Shown: in pieces, positions 19,048 to 27,649 of the stretch | How positions within the stretch are numbered: position 1 is the stretch's first letter | Layout: the number at the start of each line of letters is the position of its first letter | Assembly: GCF_003112775.1 (NCBI RefSeq) | Contig: NZ_BFCH01000036.1 | Span: forward strand, 248,001 to 312,000 | DNA from: Mycobacterium montefiorense | GTDB taxonomy: Bacteria; Actinomycetota; Actinomycetes; Mycobacteriales; Mycobacteriaceae | Direction of reading: 5' to 3' | DNA length: 64,000 bases | Program-made: the position numbers and the translations under genes | Notes under the pieces: generated by a model | Database searches by the model: none | The model's input: the letters and a program-made list of their open reading frames with translations, nothing else | Told to the model about the DNA's origin: nothing

Positions 19048-20697
19048 GTGAACCCCTCGACGACACAGGCTCGCGTCGTCGTTGACGAGCTGATCCGCGG
19101 TGGCGTCCGCGACGTGGTGTTATGCCCCGGCTCGCGCAACGCCCCGCTGGCGTTCGCGTTGCAGGACGCCGATCGCCGCGGTCGGATCCGGTTGCACGTG
19201 CGCATCGACGAGCGCACCGCCGGCTATCTGGCCATCGGTCTGGCGATCGCTGCCGGAGCGCCGGTATGCGTGGCGATGACCTCCGGCACCGCCGTCGCCA
19301 ACCTGGGGCCGGCCGTCGTCGAGGCGAATTATGCGCGGGTTCCGCTAATCGTGCTGTCGGCCAATCGGCCCTACGAACTGCTGGGCACCGGGGCCAACCA
19401 GACGATGGAGCAGCTGGGCTACTTCGGCACCCAGGTTCGCGCCACCATCAGTTTGGGGCTGGCCGAGGATGCGCCGGAACGGCTGGATTCGCTGAACGCG
19501 ACCTGGCGCTCGGCCACCTGCCGGGTGTTGGCGGCTGCCACCGGTTCTCGCACCGCCAACGCCGGGCCCGTGCAGTTCGACATCCCGCTGCGCGAGCCGT
19601 TGGTTCCGGATCCGGAACCGCACGGTGCCGTCACGCCGCAGGGCCGGCCTGACGGTCAGCCCTGGACCTACGCGCCGCCCGTCACCTTCGACCAGCCGCT
19701 TGAGATCGATCTGTCGCCCGACACCGTCGTGATCGCCGGGCACGGTGCGGGCGTGCAGCCCAGTCTGGCGCAGCTGCCGACGGTGGCTGAGCCGACCGCG
19801 CCGCCGGCGGCAAACCCGCTGCACCCGCTGGCGCTGACTCTGTTGCGCCCCAAGCAGGTGATCATGCTCGGCCGCCCGACCCTGCATCGCCCGGTCTCGG
19901 CGCTGCTGGCCGACCCTGAGGTGCCGGTATACGCGCTGACCACCGGACCGCGTTGGCCCGACGTCTCGGGAAACTCACAGGCCACCGGCACTCGGGCGGT
20001 GTCTACCGGGACGCCCAACCCGGTCTGGCTGCAGCGCTGTGCCGAGATGAACCAGCATGCGGTCGACGCGGTCCGCAGCCAGCTCGCGGCACACCCGTTG
20101 ACCACCGGCCTGCACGTCGCGGCCGCCGTGGCGGACGCGCTGCGACCCGGTGACCAGCTCGTGCTGGGGGCGTCCAACCCGGTTCGCGACGCCGCCCTGG
20201 TCGGCCTGAACACCGGGGGCATCCGGGTCCGGTCCAATCGCGGGGTCGCCGGCATCGACGGCACGGTGTCCACCGCGATCGGGGCGGCGCTGGCCCACGA
20301 ACGCAGCGGTAGCGCCGACAATCCGGCCCGCACCCTGGCGCTTATCGGCGACCTGACGTTCGTCCACGACAGCTCCGGGCTGCTGATCGGCCCCACCGAA
20401 CCGACACCGCGGCATCTGACCATCGTGGTCTCCAACGACAACGGCGGCGGCATCTTCGAGTTGCTCGAGCAGGGCGACCCGCGGTTCTCCGATGTGTCCT
20501 CGCGGATCTTCGGCACCCCGCACGATGTGGACGTCGGCGCGCTGTGCCGCGCGTACCACGTCGAAAGTCGTCAGATCGAGGTCGGCGAGCTGAATGCGGC
20601 GCTGGGCGAACCTGGTGCGGGCATGCGGGTGCTGGAGGTCAAGGCGGACCGTTCCTCCCTGCGACAGCTCCATGCCGCCATCAAGGCCGCCCTGTGA
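19048..20697 (+). CDS. menD: SEPHCHC synthase
   Basis: The thiamine-diphosphate enzyme joining 2-oxoglutarate and isochorismate, the committed menaquinone step. The 549-residue protein starts at GTG 19048. It shows LCPGSRNAPLAFAL and RIDERTAGYLAIGLA in the N-terminal Pyr domain, GHGAGVQPSL in the middle domain, and GDLTFVHDSSGLL to VVSNDNGGGIFELLEQGD, the GDG-NN ThDP/Mg site, in the C-terminal domain. It is the fourth gene of the run that begins with the amidohydrolase; an 81-base gap follows bpoC, so an extra promoter is possible. Confidence 0.95.
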   Translation: MNPSTTQARVVVDELIRGGVRDVVLCPGSRNAPLAFALQDADRRGRIRLHVRIDERTAGYLAIGLAIAAGAPVCVAMTSGTAVANLGPAVVEANYARVPLIVLSANRPYELLGTGANQTMEQLGYFGTQVRATISLGLAEDAPERLDSLNATWRSATCRVLAAATGSRTANAGPVQFDIPLREPLVPDPEPHGAVTPQGRPDGQPWTYAPPVTFDQPLEIDLSPDTVVIAGHGAGVQPSLAQLPTVAEPTAPPAANPLHPLALTLLRPKQVIMLGRPTLHRPVSALLADPEVPVYALTTGPRWPDVSGNSQATGTRAVSTGTPNPVWLQRCAEMNQHAVDAVRSQLAAHPLTTGLHVAAAVADALRPGDQLVLGASNPVRDAALVGLNTGGIRVRSNRGVAGIDGTVSTAIGAALAHERSGSADNPARTLALIGDLTFVHDSSGLLIGPTEPTPRHLTIVVSNDNGGGIFELLEQGDPRFSDVSSRIFGTPHDVDVGALCRAYHVESRQIEVGELNAALGEPGAGMRVLEVKADRSSLRQLHAAIKAAL

Positions 20698-21227
20698 AGT
20701 CCCCAAAAGCATTGCTGCGCATTCTGATCCACGGCCGCAGCGATGAACGGCCGAGGACCCCGGTGCGGATTGCGTTGCGAATCAGCCGGATTGCGGTGCT
20801 GATCATCGCCGGTCTGGTCGCGCTGCAGTCGGTGCTCTTGGTAGCCGGCGCCTGGCGCGATGACCTCGCGATTCAACACAACATGGGTGTAGCGCAGGCT
20901 GAGGTGCTCAGTGCCGGGCCGCGCCGGTCCACCATCGAATTCGTCACACCCGAGCGAGTCACTTACCGGCCCGAGCTCGGCGTCCTATATCCGTCCGAAT
21001 TAGCTACGGGTATGCGGATATACGTCGAATACAACAAGAATGATCCGAACTTGGTTCGGGTGCAGCACCGCAACGCAGGGCTGGCGATAATCCCGGCGGG
21101 GTCGATCGCGGTGGTCAGCTGGCTGATTGCAATGGTTGTGCTGGTAGGCCTGGCGCTGCTAGACAGGCGACTGGATCGGCGTGATGCGGCCGAAAATGTG
21201 ATCAGCAAAGACGGATCGAGCGTTTAG
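20694..21227 (+). CDS. DUF3592-type membrane protein (Rv0556-like)
   Basis: Start set at GTG 20694, which overlaps the menD stop (GTGA) and gives a 177-residue protein beginning MKSPKALLRILIHG. Two transmembrane segments (about 29-51 and 130-156) flank a soluble loop with EFVTPERVTYRPE and MRIYVEYNKNDPNLVRV, the pattern of DUF3592 proteins. The loop is probably extracytoplasmic. Coupling to menD makes it the last gene of the operon. Function is unknown. Confidence 0.85.
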   Translation: MKSPKALLRILIHGRSDERPRTPVRIALRISRIAVLIIAGLVALQSVLLVAGAWRDDLAIQHNMGVAQAEVLSAGPRRSTIEFVTPERVTYRPELGVLYPSELATGMRIYVEYNKNDPNLVRVQHRNAGLAIIPAGSIAVVSWLIAMVVLVGLALLDRRLDRRDAAENVISKDGSSV

Positions 21228-21295
21228 CAGCAAATTTTGCGCCCCGTATGCCCGTCGGCAACCTTATCGACAGGCAGTTCTGACATTGTGGTCTT

Positions 21296-22456
21296 GTGCG
21301 CGTTGCGATCGTCGCAGAGTCTTTCCTGCCACATGTCAACGGTGTCAGTAACTCGGTAGTTCGAGTGCTGGAGCATCTGCGCCGAACCGGCCACGAAGCT
21401 CTGGTCATCGCTCCCGACACCCCGGCCGGCGAACCTCCCGCCGAGCGCATTCACGACGGCATCCGGGTGCACCGGGTGCCGTCGCGGATGTTTCCGAAGG
21501 TGACCACGCTGCCGCTCGGTGTGCCCAGGCCGCGACTGCTCAAGGTGCTGCGCGGGTTTGCGCCCGACGTGCTGCATCTGGCTTCGCCGGCACTGCTGGG
21601 CTACGGCGGCGTGCGCGCCGCGCGCTACCTTGGGGTGCCGACTGTCGCCGTCTACCAAACCGACGTGCCGGGATTCGCGGAGAGCTACGGGATCGGGATC
21701 GCGACGCGGACGGCGTGGGCGTGGTTCCGCCACCTGCACCGCCTCGCCGATCGCACCCTGGCGCCCTCCACGGCCACCATGGAATCCCTTGTCGCCCATG
21801 GAATTCCCCGAGTCCATCACTGGGCGCGCGGAGTCGACATCATGGGGTACGCGCCGTCGGCGCGCGACGAGGCGCTGCGGCGGCACTGGTCGCCGGACGG
21901 CAAGCCGATCGTCGGATTCGTGGGCCGGCTGGTGCCGGAGAAGCATGTGGAGCGGCTCGCCGGGCTAGCGGCGGCCGGCGACGTGCGGGTCGTCATCGTC
22001 GGAGACGGTGTCGACGAACGTAAGCTCCAATCAGCCATGCCCACAGCGGTTTTCACCGGTGCCATGTACGGGCCGGACCTCGCCGCGGCGTACGCCAGCA
22101 TGGACGTCTTCGTGCATACCGGCGAGCACGAGACATTCTGCCAAGTCGTGCAAGAAGCGCTGGCCTCGGGATTGCCGGTGATCGCCCCGGACGCCGGTGG
22201 GCCGCGTGACCTCGTCACTCCGTGGCGCACCGGATTGCTGTTGGGTGTCCAGGAATTCGAGCAGCGGCTGCCCGATGCGGTCGGACATCTGCTGCAAGAA
22301 CGTCCGCGCTATTCGCAGGCTGCGCGCAAAAGCGTGCTGGCGCGCACTTGGCCCGCCATCTGTGAAGAGTTGCTCGGCCACTACACGGCCGTGCAGTCGC
22401 CGATCGCTAGGGCGCGGGCTCGCATCTCGCAACGGCGCTACGCGCAAGGAGAGTGA
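21296..22456 (+). CDS. mgtA: GDP-mannose-dependent alpha-mannosyltransferase, GT4 family
   Basis: The 386-residue GT-B enzyme starts at GTG 21296 with RVAIVAESFLPHVNGVSNSV, the acceptor-domain start of MgtA/PimB-type enzymes. The nucleotide-sugar domain contains VGFVGRLVPEKHVERL, IVGDGVDERKL and GEHETFCQVVQEALASGLP, whose EX7E motif binds GDP-mannose. The M. tuberculosis counterpart Rv0557 was first called PimB and later shown to mannosylate a glucuronosyl diacylglycerol lipid. It acts at the cytoplasmic face of the membrane in glycolipid synthesis. Confidence 0.92.
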   Translation: MRVAIVAESFLPHVNGVSNSVVRVLEHLRRTGHEALVIAPDTPAGEPPAERIHDGIRVHRVPSRMFPKVTTLPLGVPRPRLLKVLRGFAPDVLHLASPALLGYGGVRAARYLGVPTVAVYQTDVPGFAESYGIGIATRTAWAWFRHLHRLADRTLAPSTATMESLVAHGIPRVHHWARGVDIMGYAPSARDEALRRHWSPDGKPIVGFVGRLVPEKHVERLAGLAAAGDVRVVIVGDGVDERKLQSAMPTAVFTGAMYGPDLAAAYASMDVFVHTGEHETFCQVVQEALASGLPVIAPDAGGPRDLVTPWRTGLLLGVQEFEQRLPDAVGHLLQERPRYSQAARKSVLARTWPAICEELLGHYTAVQSPIARARARISQRRYAQGE

Positions 22457-22466
22457 CGCTGCGCCG

Positions 22467-23291
22467 CTAGCCCTGCGCCAGCTCGGCCACCGGCTGCCAC
22501 TGCTCCCAGGTCCGTAACCGGTTCTCGTAGTCGGCCTTTGCGGTCTGCAGCGGCGAAGCGCCGAAGAACACTCGCAGCGGCGGCTCCTCGGCGTCCACCA
22601 CCTTCAACAGCGCGGCCGCTGACGCCGCCGGACTGCCGGGAGAAGCCCAGCGCCGACTGCGCTCGGCCTGGATGGCGGCGCGCACTTCGTCATAGGCGGA
22701 CAGCGGCTGCGAGTGCCTCGCCGACGGGCCGGACCAGTCGGTGTCGAAGCTAGCCGGCTCGATCAGTGTGACGTGCACACCGAAGGGCGCGACCTCCTGG
22801 GCCAGTGCCTGCGAGAAGCCCTCCAGCGCCCACTTGGACGAGTGATACATGCCGACGAGGGGAAACGCGGTGATGCCGCCGATCGACGACACCTGGACGA
22901 TGTGGCCGCTGCGCTGCTCGCGCAGATAGGGCAATGCGGCCTGGGTGATCCACAGCGCGCCGAACACGTTCGTCTCGAACTGGTCGCGTGCGTCTTGTTC
23001 GGACAGTTCTTCGACGAACCCGAAGTGGCCGTACCCAGCGTTGTTCACCACGATGTCGAGGCGACCGAAATGGTCGTGAGCCTGCTTGACCGCCGCGAAA
23101 TCCGCGTCACGATCGGTGACGTCGAGCCCGATGGGCAGCAGCGCGTCGCCGTACTTCGCCACCAAGTCGTCCAGCGATGCGGTGTTGCGCGCGGTGGCGG
23201 CGACCCGATCGCCTCGCTCCAGCGCGGCGATCGCCCACTCTCGACCGAACCCACGTGATGTACCGGTGATAAACCAAACTTTTTCGCTCAC
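22467..23291 (-). CDS. Short-chain dehydrogenase/reductase
   Basis: A 274-residue oxidoreductase. GTG 23291 was chosen because it gives VSEKVWFITGTSRGFGREW, with the TGxxxGxG motif at residue 10; the frame extends 31 codons further without similarity. VNNAGYGHFG (NNAG), IVQVSSIGG (Ser) and YHSSKWALEG (YxxxK) complete the catalytic set. A downstream sequence with a Leu/Arg-rich C-terminus is typical of the 'oxidoreductase, SDR' group acting on unknown substrates. It is divergent from menG (70-base gap). I do not recall it at this place in M. tuberculosis. Confidence 0.87.
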   Translation of the reverse strand: MSEKVWFITGTSRGFGREWAIAALERGDRVAATARNTASLDDLVAKYGDALLPIGLDVTDRDADFAAVKQAHDHFGRLDIVVNNAGYGHFGFVEELSEQDARDQFETNVFGALWITQAALPYLREQRSGHIVQVSSIGGITAFPLVGMYHSSKWALEGFSQALAQEVAPFGVHVTLIEPASFDTDWSGPSARHSQPLSAYDEVRAAIQAERSRRWASPGSPAASAAALLKVVDAEEPPLRVFFGASPLQTAKADYENRLRTWEQWQPVAELAQG

Positions 23292-23361
23292 GCCGTAGGG
23301 TAACGCTTTTGTCGGCGCACCATTCCCGAGCCAGCCGGATGGGCCGGGTAGCGTCGTCGTC

Positions 23362-24054
23362 GTGAATCGCGCGGCCTTGGACAAGGATCCCCGGGAGGTC
23401 GCGTCGATGTTCGACGGCGTCGCCCGTCGTTACGACCTGACCAACACCGTGCTGTCGCTGGGCCAGGACCGGTATTGGCGGCGAGCCACCCGCGCGGCGC
23501 TGCGGATCCGGCCCGGCCACAAGGTGCTCGATCTGGCCGCGGGCACCGCGGTGTCCACGGTCGAGCTGGAGAAATCCGGGGCGTGGTGCGTGGCGGCCGA
23601 CTTTTCGGTCGGCATGCTCGCGGCCGGCGGTGCGCGCAAGGTGCCCAAGGTCGCCGGCGACGCCACCAAACTGCCGTTCGCCGACGGTGTATTCGATGCC
23701 GTCACAATCAGTTTCGGATTGCGCAACGTAGCCGACACGCAGGCGGGACTGCGCGAGATGGCCCGCGTCACTCGGCCCGGCGGACGCCTGGTGGTGTGTG
23801 AATTCTCGACGCCCACCAATGCGCTGTTCGCCACCGTCTACAAGGAATATCTGATGCGTGCGTTACCACGGGTGGCGCAGGCGGTGTCGAGCAATCCCGA
23901 TGCCTACGTGTATCTCGCGGAGTCGATCAGGGCCTGGCCCGATCAGGCCGCTCTGGCCGAGCAGATGGCACAGGCGGGTTGGTCGGGCGTGCGGTGGCGC
24001 AACCTGACCGGCGGAATCGTGGCCCTGCATGCGGGGCATAAGCCCCTGCGCTGA
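23362..24054 (+). CDS. menG: Demethylmenaquinone methyltransferase
   Basis: Performs the C-methylation of demethylmenaquinone with S-adenosylmethionine, the last ring step. The 230-residue product begins at GTG 23362 (MNRAALDKDPREVASMFDGVARRYDLTN) and has UbiE/MenG signatures: YDLTNTVLSLGQDRYWR, VLDLAAGTAVSTVEL (SAM motif I) and FDAVTISFGLRNVAD. The name ubiE or menH is also used for this gene. It is convergent with the DUF732 gene, whose stop is adjacent. Confidence 0.94.
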   Translation: MNRAALDKDPREVASMFDGVARRYDLTNTVLSLGQDRYWRRATRAALRIRPGHKVLDLAAGTAVSTVELEKSGAWCVAADFSVGMLAAGGARKVPKVAGDATKLPFADGVFDAVTISFGLRNVADTQAGLREMARVTRPGGRLVVCEFSTPTNALFATVYKEYLMRALPRVAQAVSSNPDAYVYLAESIRAWPDQAALAEQMAQAGWSGVRWRNLTGGIVALHAGHKPLR

Positions 24055-24462
24055 CTAGTTCGGGTGGCTCCCGGCGGCCTGCACCACGCCCACCTGGTCC
24101 GGGCAGTAGTGGTCGACGGCCGCGCCGAGGAACTGGAACGCCTGCCCCTGGCTGGTGCCGCGCGGCAGGTTGTGCTGGATGAAGTTCGCCGACTGATACG
24201 CGTCGTGGTCGACGCCCCTGCCCAACCGGTCGCAAGTGATTTTGCCCAGCCACGCCAGCTGGTCTTGCGGCTGGTAGATGCCGAAGCCGTTGACGGTTTG
24301 CTTGAACGGGGCGTCGTTGTCGGTGGGTGGCGACGGCGTCCGGGGCGGCGTCGGAGCCGGAGGCGGAGGCGGCGGCGTCGTTGGGTCGGCCAGTCCGGGC
24401 GCGGCCAGCGAAATGGCGGCCGCCGCCACGGCGATGCTGGTAAGCAGCTTGGTACCCCTCAT
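24055..24462 (-). CDS. Secreted DUF732-family protein (Rv0559c-like)
   Basis: Start chosen at ATG 24462, which gives a 135-residue precursor with an Ala-rich signal peptide MRGTKLLTSIAVAAAAISLAAPGLA and a likely cleavage after GLA. A Pro-rich spacer of about 20 residues is followed by a single DUF732 domain: GIYQPQDQLAWLGKITCDRLGRG and AVDHYCPDQVGVV, with two cysteines likely to form a disulfide. The Pro spacer is longer than I recall in Rv0559c. It lies 44 bases after the methyltransferase gene on the same strand, and in M. tuberculosis the pair responds together to salicylate. Confidence 0.85.
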   Translation of the reverse strand: MRGTKLLTSIAVAAAAISLAAPGLADPTTPPPPPPAPTPPRTPSPPTDNDAPFKQTVNGFGIYQPQDQLAWLGKITCDRLGRGVDHDAYQSANFIQHNLPRGTSQGQAFQFLGAAVDHYCPDQVGVVQAAGSHPN

Positions 24463-24506
24463 TAGCCGGACTATACACCGCGACAACGACTCGGTCTCAC
24501 GGACGA

Positions 24507-25181
24507 TCAGTCCCGATGCGCCGTCAATAGCCACGCGCTGACTGACTTCAGACCATTGGATTCGTTGCGAACTCCGACGAACCCCACCCCGGGAGAGCTG
24601 TCCGGCAGGTTGGCGTAGATGCGGGCCGGCCGGATCTCGTCGACCACCCAGTAATTGGACACCGCGTCGCGCAGTTCGTCGGCGGTCACCGCATTGATCG
24701 GACCTTCCGGTACGGCGGCTTTGTCGAAGACCAGGGCGAAGTAGGAGGCGCCGGGAGCGGCGGCGCGACTGATCGCCTGCTGGTAGCCCTCGCGTGCCTC
24801 GACTGGGATGGAGTGGAACAAGGTGCTGTCGACGATGGTGCCGAACCGGCCGTCGTGTCCGGTGAACGAACTGATGTCGGCGACCTCGAAGGTGGCCTTG
24901 GGCAGGCCCAGATTCGCGGCCTCGCGGCGGGCCAATTCGATCGCGGTGGGCGAGAGGTCCAGTCCCAAGGTGTGGTGGCCGAGCTCGGCCAGCGTTAGCG
25001 AGATGGCGGCTTCCCCGCAACCCACGTCGAGTACGTCACCGTGGAACTTGCCCTGGTCGATCAGCGCAGACAGCTCCGGTTGGGGGGTGCCAATGCTCCA
25101 TGGCGGGCGCGCTCCCTGGCCAAACTGCGCGGATTCACCGCGGTAGGCCGATTCGAACTCGAAATCAGTTGGCTGAGCCAT
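24507..25181 (-). CDS. SAM-dependent N-methyltransferase (Rv0560c-like)
   Basis: Start at ATG 25181 gives a 224-residue protein, MAQPTDFEFESAYRGESAQFG. Class I methyltransferase motifs are VLDVGCGEAAISL (motif I), LGLDLSPTAIELARR and FGTIVDSTLFHSIP. It closely resembles Rv0560c, which is strongly induced by salicylate and can methylate and inactivate a pyrido-benzimidazole antitubercular compound when its MarR-type repressor Rv2887 is lost. Its natural substrate is not settled; a quinone or phenolic compound would fit the menaquinone setting. An inverted repeat lies directly upstream. Confidence 0.9.
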   Translation of the reverse strand: MAQPTDFEFESAYRGESAQFGQGARPPWSIGTPQPELSALIDQGKFHGDVLDVGCGEAAISLTLAELGHHTLGLDLSPTAIELARREAANLGLPKATFEVADISSFTGHDGRFGTIVDSTLFHSIPVEAREGYQQAISRAAAPGASYFALVFDKAAVPEGPINAVTADELRDAVSNYWVVDEIRPARIYANLPDSSPGVGFVGVRNESNGLKSVSAWLLTAHRD

Positions 25182-25188
25182 GCCTCCA

Positions 25189-25230
25189 GATATATCAATC
25201 AGCCTGATGTATGTCAATGAAGTTGATATA
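25189..25230. promoter_or_regulatory. Inverted repeats in the methyltransferase promoter
   Basis: TATATCAA (25191-25198) and TTGATATA (25223-25230) form a perfect 8-base inverted repeat with a 24-base spacer; inside it ATCAG-C-CTGAT (25198-25208) is a second one, and GATATATC (25189-25196) is itself palindromic. All lie within 50 bases upstream of the methyltransferase ATG. AT-rich inverted repeats of this kind fit a MarR-family operator. Confidence 0.6.
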
Positions 25231-25266
25231 GCGCGCATGGTTGAGTTCGCGGTGTAGGAGGTTGTT

Positions 25267-26493
25267 TCAGCTGAAGGGTGTTCGGCGATCGATGAGCCGC
25301 GAGAATCGGCCGCCCCCGCGCCACGCTCGCGCCACCCAGTCGGCGTCGTCATCGGTGACCAGGTTGGCCATCACCCGCACGGCGATGGTCATCAGCGTGG
25401 TGGACCGCATCGCGATGGGGCCCGTCGTGGGCAGGAACCGCTGAAAGGTCAGCAGCAGCGCCAGCCGGCGCGCGACCGAGAAACCGCGGCCGTAGTGGTC
25501 GGACAGCAGCGCCGGCCACACTTTCGAGACGTCGCCGGAGTCCAGCAGCTCGGCGGCCAGCCGTCCGGTCTCGAGCCCGTAGTCGATGCCTTCGCCGTTG
25601 AGCGGGTTCACGCAGGCCGCGGCGTCGCCGATCAGCATCCAGTTCGGCCCAGCCACCCCGGAAACCGCGCCTCCCATCGGCAGTAGCGCCGACGAGATCG
25701 CCCGCGGCTCACCGGTAAAGCCCCACTCGTCGCGGCGCAGGTCGGTGTAATAGGAGATCAGCGGGCGCAGCGCCAGGTCGGCCGGCCGCTTCGACGTCGA
25801 TAGCGCTCCGACGCCGATATTCACCTCGCCGTTGCCCAGCGGGAAGATCCAGCCGTACCCGGGCAGCACGGCACCGTCGGGTGAGCGAAGCTCCAGATGC
25901 GACGTCAGCCAGGGGTCTTCGCTGCGATCGGTGGTCAGATACCCACGGGCCGCGACGCCATACACCGTCTCTTGATGCCAGCGCCGGCCCAGCTTGCGGC
26001 CCAGCGGCGAGCGGGCTCCGTCGGCGACGATCAACTGCCGGCAGCCCACCTCGGTGCCGTCGGCCAACAGCAGCGAGGTCACCCGCCTCGACGAGTCGTG
26101 GTGCACACCAGCGGCTTTGGTGCCGAGCAGCATGCGCGCCCCGGATTCCTCGGCGACCTTGCGGATCCGGTCGTCGAGTTCGAGGCGGGCCACCGCGCTA
26201 CCGGTCGACGGGAACGACGGGCCGGGCCAATCCACTTCGATCTCGCCGCCGAACCCGCTCATCCGCAGGCCCCGATGCCGGATACGGGTGTCCAGCCAGT
26301 CGCCAAGCCCCAGCCGTTCCAGTTCGGCGACCGCGCGCGGCGTCAGCCCGTCGCCACAGGGCTTGTCGCGGGGAAAGCTGGCGGAGTCGACGACGAGAAC
26401 GTCGCGGCCCGCGCGAGCCGCCCAGGCAGCGGCCGCCGAACCGGCCGGTCCGGCGCCCACGACCACCACGTCTGCCTTGGTCTGCACGCCCAC
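25267..26493 (-). CDS. menJ: Menaquinone side-chain reductase, FAD-dependent
   Basis: Saturates one isoprene unit of the menaquinone tail, giving the mycobacterial MK-9(II-H2). Start at GTG 26493 gives 408 residues (VGVQTKADVVVVGAGPAGSAAAAWAARAG), equal to the known MenJ length; GTG 26487 is the alternative. Seen are the GxGxxG FAD motif at residue 10, FPRDKPCGDGLTPRAV (the geranylgeranyl-reductase PxxKxCG motif), and MLIGDAAACVNPLNGEGIDYG for the second FAD contact. It is divergent from the polyprenyl synthase, with start codons a few tens of bases apart. Confidence 0.92.
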   Translation of the reverse strand: MGVQTKADVVVVGAGPAGSAAAAWAARAGRDVLVVDSASFPRDKPCGDGLTPRAVAELERLGLGDWLDTRIRHRGLRMSGFGGEIEVDWPGPSFPSTGSAVARLELDDRIRKVAEESGARMLLGTKAAGVHHDSSRRVTSLLLADGTEVGCRQLIVADGARSPLGRKLGRRWHQETVYGVAARGYLTTDRSEDPWLTSHLELRSPDGAVLPGYGWIFPLGNGEVNIGVGALSTSKRPADLALRPLISYYTDLRRDEWGFTGEPRAISSALLPMGGAVSGVAGPNWMLIGDAAACVNPLNGEGIDYGLETGRLAAELLDSGDVSKVWPALLSDHYGRGFSVARRLALLLTFQRFLPTTGPIAMRSTTLMTIAVRVMANLVTDDDADWVARAWRGGGRFSRLIDRRTPFS

Positions 26494-26496
26494 CAG

Positions 26497-26555
26497 TATG
26501 TTGGTCGCGTGAGTACTCCGGCGAATATGGTCGGTCGGGTGAAGACTCCCGCGAC
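26497..26555. repeat. Imperfect tandem duplication spanning the grcC1 start
   Basis: A unit of about 29-30 bases beginning TATG and containing GTG followed by ACTCC occurs twice in a row (26497-26525 and 26526-26555). Each copy offers a GTG start, at 26509 (VSTPA) and 26539 (VKTPA), so the synthase gene has duplicated candidate starts. Confidence 0.55.
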
Positions 26556-27555
26556 GGTGGTGGCGGGCATCGATTTTGGCGACGCCGCGTTCGCCGCGAC
26601 GGTGCGAGACGGCGTCGGAAAGATTGAGCAGCTGATGGATGTCGAGCTGCGCAGCGCCGATGAGATCATGACCGACTCGCTGATGCATCTGTTCAAGGCC
26701 GGCGGCAAGCGGTTCCGGCTGTTGTTCACCGTGCTCTCCGCGCAGATCGGGCCCAACCCGGATGCGGTGGACGTCACAATTGCCGGCGCGGTCATCGAAC
26801 TGGTCCACCTGGCCACGCTCTACCACGACGACGTGATGGACGAGGCCGAAGTTCGCCGGGGCGCCCAGACCGCCAATGTGCGCTGGAGCAACAACGTCGC
26901 GATCCTGGCCGGCGACTACCTTTTCGCCACGGCGTCGCGACTGGTATCGCGGCTGGGGCCGGACGCGGTGCGGCTGATCGCTGAGACGTTCGCTCAGCTG
27001 GTGACCGGGCAGATGCGTGAAACCCGTGGCATTGACAAAGGGGCCGAGGGGGCGGATCCGATCGAGCACTACCTGAAGGTGGTGTACGAGAAGACAGCCT
27101 GCCTGATCGCGGCGGCCGGCCAGTTCGGCGCGATGTTCTCTGGTGCCGACGAGGAGCAGGTCGCTCGGCTGAGTCGGCTCGGCGGCATTGTGGGCACCGC
27201 GTTTCAGATCTCGGACGACATCATCGACATCGACAGCGATTCGCATGAGTCGGGCAAACTGCCCGGAACCGATATCCGCGAAGGCGTGCACACCCTGCCG
27301 ATGGTGTACGCGCTGCAACAGCCCGGGCCCGACGGGGATCGGCTGCGCGAGCTGCTGGCCGGACCCGTCGAAGACGACGACGCGGTGGCCGAGGCATTGG
27401 GGCTGCTGCGCGCATCGCCCGGCATGGCGCAGGCCAAGGAGTTTCTGGCGCAGTACGCTGCCAAAGCCCACGATGAGCTGGGACTTTTGCCCGACGTTGC
27501 GGGTCGTCGTGCGCTGCAGACGTTGATCGACTACACGATCAGCCGGCACGGCTAG
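26539..27555 (+). CDS. grcC1: Polyprenyl diphosphate synthase
   Basis: Condenses isopentenyl diphosphate units to a long all-trans prenyl diphosphate, probably the menaquinone side chain. GTG 26539 was preferred since it aligns with the M. tuberculosis start and gives 338 residues; GTG 26509 and ATG 26527 are in frame. The first aspartate-rich motif is LYHDDVMDEAEVRRG and the second QISDDIIDID; AGGKRFRLLF carries the conserved basic IPP-binding residues. The residues before the first motif (HLATLYHDD, no bulky aromatic at the usual stop positions) favour a long-chain product. It is divergent from menJ. Confidence 0.9.
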   Translation: MKTPATVVAGIDFGDAAFAATVRDGVGKIEQLMDVELRSADEIMTDSLMHLFKAGGKRFRLLFTVLSAQIGPNPDAVDVTIAGAVIELVHLATLYHDDVMDEAEVRRGAQTANVRWSNNVAILAGDYLFATASRLVSRLGPDAVRLIAETFAQLVTGQMRETRGIDKGAEGADPIEHYLKVVYEKTACLIAAAGQFGAMFSGADEEQVARLSRLGGIVGTAFQISDDIIDIDSDSHESGKLPGTDIREGVHTLPMVYALQQPGPDGDRLRELLAGPVEDDDAVAEALGLLRASPGMAQAKEFLAQYAAKAHDELGLLPDVAGRRALQTLIDYTISRHG

Positions 27556-27649
27556 CGGGTCGTGGAACCCGGACGGTTGTTTCAGGCGTTCAATTGACAG
27601 CAGTCAAGCAATGAACGAGTTCGCCCATGTCTTCTCAAGGAGGACACCG

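Noticed and set aside
26494..27549. Extension of the menJ frame to the right, giving 760 codons in total
   Set aside because: The additional part is antisense to the polyprenyl synthase, and the FAD motif begins 10 residues after GTG 26493, so the real start is there.
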